NCBI RefSeq assembly: GCF_014651015.1
Contig: NZ_BMWB01000008.1
Location: forward strand, 124,001 to 188,000
Direction: 5' to 3'
DNA: 64,000 bases
Source: Streptomyces xantholiticus
GTDB taxonomy: Bacteria; Actinomycetota; Actinomycetes; Streptomycetales; Streptomycetaceae
The notes beneath the pieces were generated by a model. That model ran no database searches and was not told where the DNA came from. It worked only from the letters and a program-made list of their open reading frames with translations. Of the stretch, positions 61,063-64,000 are shown piece after piece. The number at the start of each line of letters is the position of its first letter. Positions within the stretch are counted from its first letter, which is position 1. Both the position numbers and the translations under genes were made by a program.

Positions 61063-62417
61063 CCGAGGGCGGACTTGACCACGTCGGCCAGCCGCCCCGC
61101 GACACTGCGCGCCTGCTCGATGTCCGCCGCCTCGACCATGACCCGCACCAGCGGCTCCGTGCCCGAGGGACGCAGCAGCACCCGGCCGGTCGAGCCGAGC
61201 TCGCGCTCCGCCTCGCTCACCGCGTGCGACAGCTCCGCGGAGGTCTCCACCCGCGACTTGTCGACGTCCGGCACATTGATGAGCACCTGCGGCAGGCGCT
61301 CCATCACCGCGGCCAGCTCGGCCAGCGAACGGCCGGTCGCCGCGACACGGGAGGCCAGCATCAGGCCGGTCAGCGTGCCGTCGCCGGTCGTGGCGTGGTC
61401 GAGCACGATCACATGGCCGGACTGCTCGCCGCCGAGCCCGAAGCCGGCGGCCTTCATGGCCTCCAGGACATAACGGTCGCCGACCGCCGTCTGCACCAGC
61501 TCGAGGCCTTCTCGCTCCATCGCGAGCTTGAAGCCCAGGTTGGACATGACCGTGGCGACGACGGTGTCGCCGCGCAGCGTCCCCGCCTCGCGCATCGCGA
61601 GCGCCAGCACGGCGAGGATCTGGTCGCCGTCGACCTCGTTGCCCAGCGCGTCCACCGCGAGGCAGCGGTCCGCGTCTCCGTCGTGCGCGATGCCGAGATC
61701 GGCGCCGTGCTCGACGACGGCCGCCTTCAGCAGGTCCAGGTGCGTCGAGCCGCAGCCGTCGTTGATGTTGAGGCCGTCCGGCTCGGCGCCGATCGTCACG
61801 ATCTCGGCCCCGGCGCGGGCGAACGCCTCCGGCGAGACGCGGGAAGCGGCACCGTTCGCCTCGTCGAGGACGACCTTCAGACCGTCGAGGCGGTGCGGCA
61901 GTGCGGCGATGAGGTGGGCGACGTACTTGTCGAAGCCCTCGTCGTAGTCCGTCACCCGGCCCACGCCCGCGCCCGTCGGCCGGTCCCAGGGCTCTCCGGT
62001 CCGGTGCTGCTCGTAGACCTGCTCGATACGGTCCTCGAGCTCGTCGGCCAGCTTGTGGCCGCCGCGGGCGAAGAACTTGATGCCGTTGTCCGGCATGGCG
62101 TTGTGGCTGGCGGACAGCATCACACCGAGGTCGGCGCCGAGCGCACCGGTGAGGTACGCCACCGCCGGGGTCGGCAGCACACCGACGCGCAGCACGTCGA
62201 CGCCCGCGCTCGCGAGTCCCGCCACGACGGCGGCCTCCAGGAACTCTCCGGATGCGCGGGGGTCGCGGCCGACCACCGCGGTCGGGCGATGGCCCGCGAA
62301 GGTGCCCGCCTCGGCGAGCACATGCGCCGCGGCGACCGACAGGCCGAGCGCGAGCTCCGCCGTCAGATCGGCGTTGGCGACGCCGCGTACCCCGTCCGTA
62401 CCGAAGAGTCGTCCCAC
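61059..62417 (-). CDS. glmM: Phosphoglucosamine mutase, 452 aa
   Basis: Converts glucosamine-6-phosphate to glucosamine-1-phosphate, the step after GlmS. It begins MGRLFGTDGVRGVANADLTA. The phosphoserine is in GVMLSASHNAMPDNGIKFFA, the Mg loop is DGDADRCLAVDALG, and the sugar-binding EQSGHVI motif is present. The C-terminal phosphate-binding loop is LLRPSGTEPLVRVMVEA. Length is normal. It lies downstream of rpsI on the same strand, after a terminator hairpin. Confidence 0.97.
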   Translation of the reverse strand: MGRLFGTDGVRGVANADLTAELALGLSVAAAHVLAEAGTFAGHRPTAVVGRDPRASGEFLEAAVVAGLASAGVDVLRVGVLPTPAVAYLTGALGADLGVMLSASHNAMPDNGIKFFARGGHKLADELEDRIEQVYEQHRTGEPWDRPTGAGVGRVTDYDEGFDKYVAHLIAALPHRLDGLKVVLDEANGAASRVSPEAFARAGAEIVTIGAEPDGLNINDGCGSTHLDLLKAAVVEHGADLGIAHDGDADRCLAVDALGNEVDGDQILAVLALAMREAGTLRGDTVVATVMSNLGFKLAMEREGLELVQTAVGDRYVLEAMKAAGFGLGGEQSGHVIVLDHATTGDGTLTGLMLASRVAATGRSLAELAAVMERLPQVLINVPDVDKSRVETSAELSHAVSEAERELGSTGRVLLRPSGTEPLVRVMVEAADIEQARSVAGRLADVVKSALG

Positions 62418-62480
62418 TGTTGTCCTCCGAGAATCCTGAATGCTCGAACCGTAGTACGCCCGAGGCGGTCGATAGACGAA

Positions 62481-62511
62481 CGCCCCGGCAGCACGGAGTG
62501 CCGCCGGGGCG
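62481..62511 (-). terminator. Hairpin downstream of rpsI
   Basis: CGCCCCGGC (62481-62489) pairs with GCCGGGGCG (62503-62511) with a partly self-complementary loop (GCAC/GTGC). It lies between rpsI and glmM and probably ends or attenuates the ribosomal-protein transcript. Confidence 0.75.
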
Positions 62512-62551
62512 AACGAGAAGCCGTACAGGTGTCTGCAGGCCAGCGTGCGAT

Positions 62552-63064
62552 TTAGCGCTTGCTGTACTGCGGGGCCTTACGGGCCTTCTTGAGACCGGCC
62601 TTCTTGCGCTCGACCGCACGGTCGTCGCGGGAGAGGAAGCCGGCCTTCTTGAGCGCGCCGCGGTTGTTGTCCACGTCCGCCTCGTTCAGCGCACGGGCCA
62701 CGCCGAGGCGCAGGGCGCCGGCCTGGCCGGAGACGCCGCCACCCGAGATACGGGCGATGACGTCGTAGCGGTTGTCGAGCTCGAGCACCTTGAAGGGCTC
62801 GTTGACTTCCTGCTGGTGCACCTTGTTCGGGAAGTAGTCCTCGAGGGTGCGACCGTTGATCTTCCACTTGCCGGAGCCCGGGACGATCCGGACGCGGGCG
62901 ATGGCGTTCTTGCGACGGCCCAGGCCGGCGGCCGGCTGCGGGTCGCCGAAGCGGGACGCCATGGACTCGGTGGTGTACTCGCCCTCGACCGGAACCTCGG
63001 TCTCGGTGGTGTACTGCTCGACGTCAACCTCTTCGAGCGGGGTCTCGGCGGTGGTCTCAGCCAC
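62552..63064 (-). CDS. rpsI: 30S ribosomal protein S9, 170 aa
   Basis: The conserved core GRRKNAIARVRIVPGSGKWK, SGQAGALRLGVARALNEAD and the invariant C-terminus KKARKAPQYSKR reaching the decoding centre identify uS9. The N-terminal ~45-residue acidic Thr/Glu-rich extension (MAETTAETPLEEVDVEQYTT) is normal for streptomycetes. It follows rplM by 41 bp in the usual rplM-rpsI operon. Confidence 0.98.
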   Translation of the reverse strand: MAETTAETPLEEVDVEQYTTETEVPVEGEYTTESMASRFGDPQPAAGLGRRKNAIARVRIVPGSGKWKINGRTLEDYFPNKVHQQEVNEPFKVLELDNRYDVIARISGGGVSGQAGALRLGVARALNEADVDNNRGALKKAGFLSRDDRAVERKKAGLKKARKAPQYSKR

Positions 63065-63105
63065 GATTCTCCTCAGATTCTTTTCGTCTTAGGGGGTGGC
63101 CGGAC

Positions 63106-63549
63106 TTACTGCGCGACCTGGGTGATCTCGAACGGGACCGGCTGCTGGGCAGCGTGCGGGTGGTTCTCGCCCGCGTAGACCTTCAGCTTCGAGAGCATCT
63201 GACGGCCCAGGGTGTTCTTGGGGAGCATGCCCTTGACGGCCTTCTCGATGGCCTTCTCGGGGCTCTTCGCGAGCAGCTCGTCGTAACGGATGGAACGCAG
63301 ACCACCCGGGTAGCCGGAGTGGCGGTACGCCATCTTCTGGGTCCGCTTGTTGCCGGAAAGGTGCACCTTCTCGGCGTTGATGATGATGACGAAGTCACCA
63401 GCGTCAACGTGCGGCGCATAGATCGGCTTGTGCTTGCCCCTCAGAAGGGTAGCGGCGGTGGTCGCCAGACGGCCCAGGACGATGTCCTGCGCGTCGATGA
63501 TGTGCCACTGGCGCGTCACATCGCCGGGCTTGGGGCTGTACGTACGCAC
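63106..63549 (-). CDS. rplM: 50S ribosomal protein L13, 147 aa
   Basis: uL13 signatures: MRTYSPKPGDVTRQWHIIDA, VLGRLATTAATLLRGKHKP, KMAYRHSGYPGGLRSIRYDE and VKGMLPKNTLGRQMLSKLKV. I chose the GTG at 63549, which gives the standard 147 residues; longer in-frame extensions have no homology. First gene of the rplM-rpsI operon. Confidence 0.98.
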   Translation of the reverse strand: MRTYSPKPGDVTRQWHIIDAQDIVLGRLATTAATLLRGKHKPIYAPHVDAGDFVIIINAEKVHLSGNKRTQKMAYRHSGYPGGLRSIRYDELLAKSPEKAIEKAVKGMLPKNTLGRQMLSKLKVYAGENHPHAAQQPVPFEITQVAQ

Positions 63550-63840
63550 GGTCGTAGCCTTCGCTTCTTCAGTGAGTGTGGTCCTGACAAGGCCACCCGG
63601 ACGATCACGACAGCCCTGGCGGCACACGGGGACGCAACCCGTGCACCTGCCGCTGGTCATCGGCCCGGTGAACCGGCGTAAGGGCCCCTCACGTGAGATA
63701 GAGCAAGCCAATACGCATAACGAACCAGCAGAATACCCGTGAGGCCCCGCACGGGTCAAAACCGCGGGCGCGGGTGGGCCGAGGGGGCATGAGGGTCCGC
63801 AGGCCCAGAACGGGCAAAGACGGCAGTGCGGGCGGAGACG
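63550..63840. other. Promoter region of rplM-rpsI, no gene
   Basis: The 291-bp gap between the unidentified terminal gene and rplM contains a relatively A/T-rich stretch at 63690-63735 likely to hold the ribosomal promoter. A short inverted repeat GGCCCCTCACGTGAG is partly visible near 63685-63699. I cannot assign hexamers with confidence. Confidence 0.45.
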
Positions 63841-64000
63841 TCAGGGCGCTCCCAGCGCCTCGGCCAGGAACCGGGCCTCGTTCTCACCGAGTCGCATGGC
63901 GATGATCGCAGTACCGCCCTCCAGCTTGCTCGCGATCACGAAACTGGCCAGCAGCCTCTTGTCACCCTGGACGAACGCCAGCCGGGACTTCGGATCTTCC
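63841..64000 (-). CDS. Unidentified protein, C-terminal 52 residues (5' end outside window)
   Basis: The minus-strand frame ends at TGA 63841-63843 and is open to the right edge. It reads EDPKSRLAFVQGDKRLLASF, then VIASKLEGGTAIIAMRLGEN and EARFLAEALGAP. The codon bias is normal for a real gene. I do not recognise the family from this fragment. Confidence 0.6.
   Translation of the reverse strand, partial: EDPKSRLAFVQGDKRLLASFVIASKLEGGTAIIAMRLGENEARFLAEALGAP

Overview
The window is about 64 kb of chromosome from a high-GC actinomycete, almost certainly a Streptomyces. The codon use is strongly G/C-ending and GTG starts are common. The gene order is the familiar core block from the ribosomal proteins L13/S9 through glmM, coaA, glmS, acpS, alr, the tsa genes and groES-groEL to whiD, bldM, guaB and guaA. 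Sporulation regulators (BldM, WhiD), an ECF sigma factor resembling ShbA and several receptor-like Ser/Thr kinases also fit a sporulating filamentous actinomycete. I see no phage, IS element, CRISPR array, rRNA or tRNA.

Layout, left to right. 1-7.0 kb: the end of an NlpC/P60 hydrolase, a decayed NlpC/P60 pseudogene, a GNAT acetyltransferase, a divergent pair formed by a PspC-domain sensor kinase with its LuxR regulator and a PspC membrane protein, DoxX, and a Uma2-like remnant. 7.0-9.3 kb: guaA, and divergent from it a chorismate mutase preceded by what looks like a leaderless Phe/Tyr leader peptide and attenuator. 9.8-11.8 kb: a decayed LASTG surface protein beside an intact LAETG surface protein with twenty perfect PGTED repeats. 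11.8-15.4 kb: a GMC oxidoreductase and a succinate-semialdehyde-type dehydrogenase. 15.4-23.0 kb: three transmembrane Ser/Thr kinase genes in a row, the middle one a pseudokinase. 23.3-27.3 kb: glycerol-3-phosphate dehydrogenase, a nucleotide-sugar dehydrogenase homologue lacking its catalytic Cys, and a membrane protein. 27.3-32.5 kb: guaB3, guaB, an ECF sigma factor, bldM and whiD, a purine and development block. 32.8-37.7 kb: LysR, MOSC, multicopper oxidase, SDR and SnoaL-like genes. 37.7-42.3 kb: groEL1 and groES under two CIRCE operators, a polysaccharide deacetylase lipoprotein and a THUMP-like methyltransferase. 42.5-44.8 kb: a membrane protein, an ECF42-type sigma factor and its DGPF/YCII partner. 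44.9-47.4 kb: a tightly overlapping tsaB-rimI-tsaD-(86-aa protein) operon. 47.5-48.3 kb: a transpeptidase-like secreted protein and a 62-aa gene under an iron-box-like operator. 49-56 kb: tsaE, hydrolase, alr, nnr, acpS and glmS, all on the minus strand. 56-64 kb: a lipoprotein, a Drr-type ABC transporter, coaA-DUF389, glmM, rpsI, rplM and the end of an unidentified gene.

Functionally the window mixes housekeeping (GMP synthesis, t6A tRNA modification, UDP-GlcNAc precursors, D-alanine, CoA and ACP activation, chaperonin, ribosome) with developmental and envelope signalling. The main points for a second look are the chorismate-mutase leader, the iron-box micro-gene, the pseudokinase in the kinase trio, two homologues that have lost their catalytic residues (nucleotide-sugar dehydrogenase, L,D-transpeptidase-like protein), the BldN-type promoter upstream of bldM, and a family of large intergenic inverted repeats. 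Gene names and links to S. coelicolor loci rest on recall of those families, not on a search.
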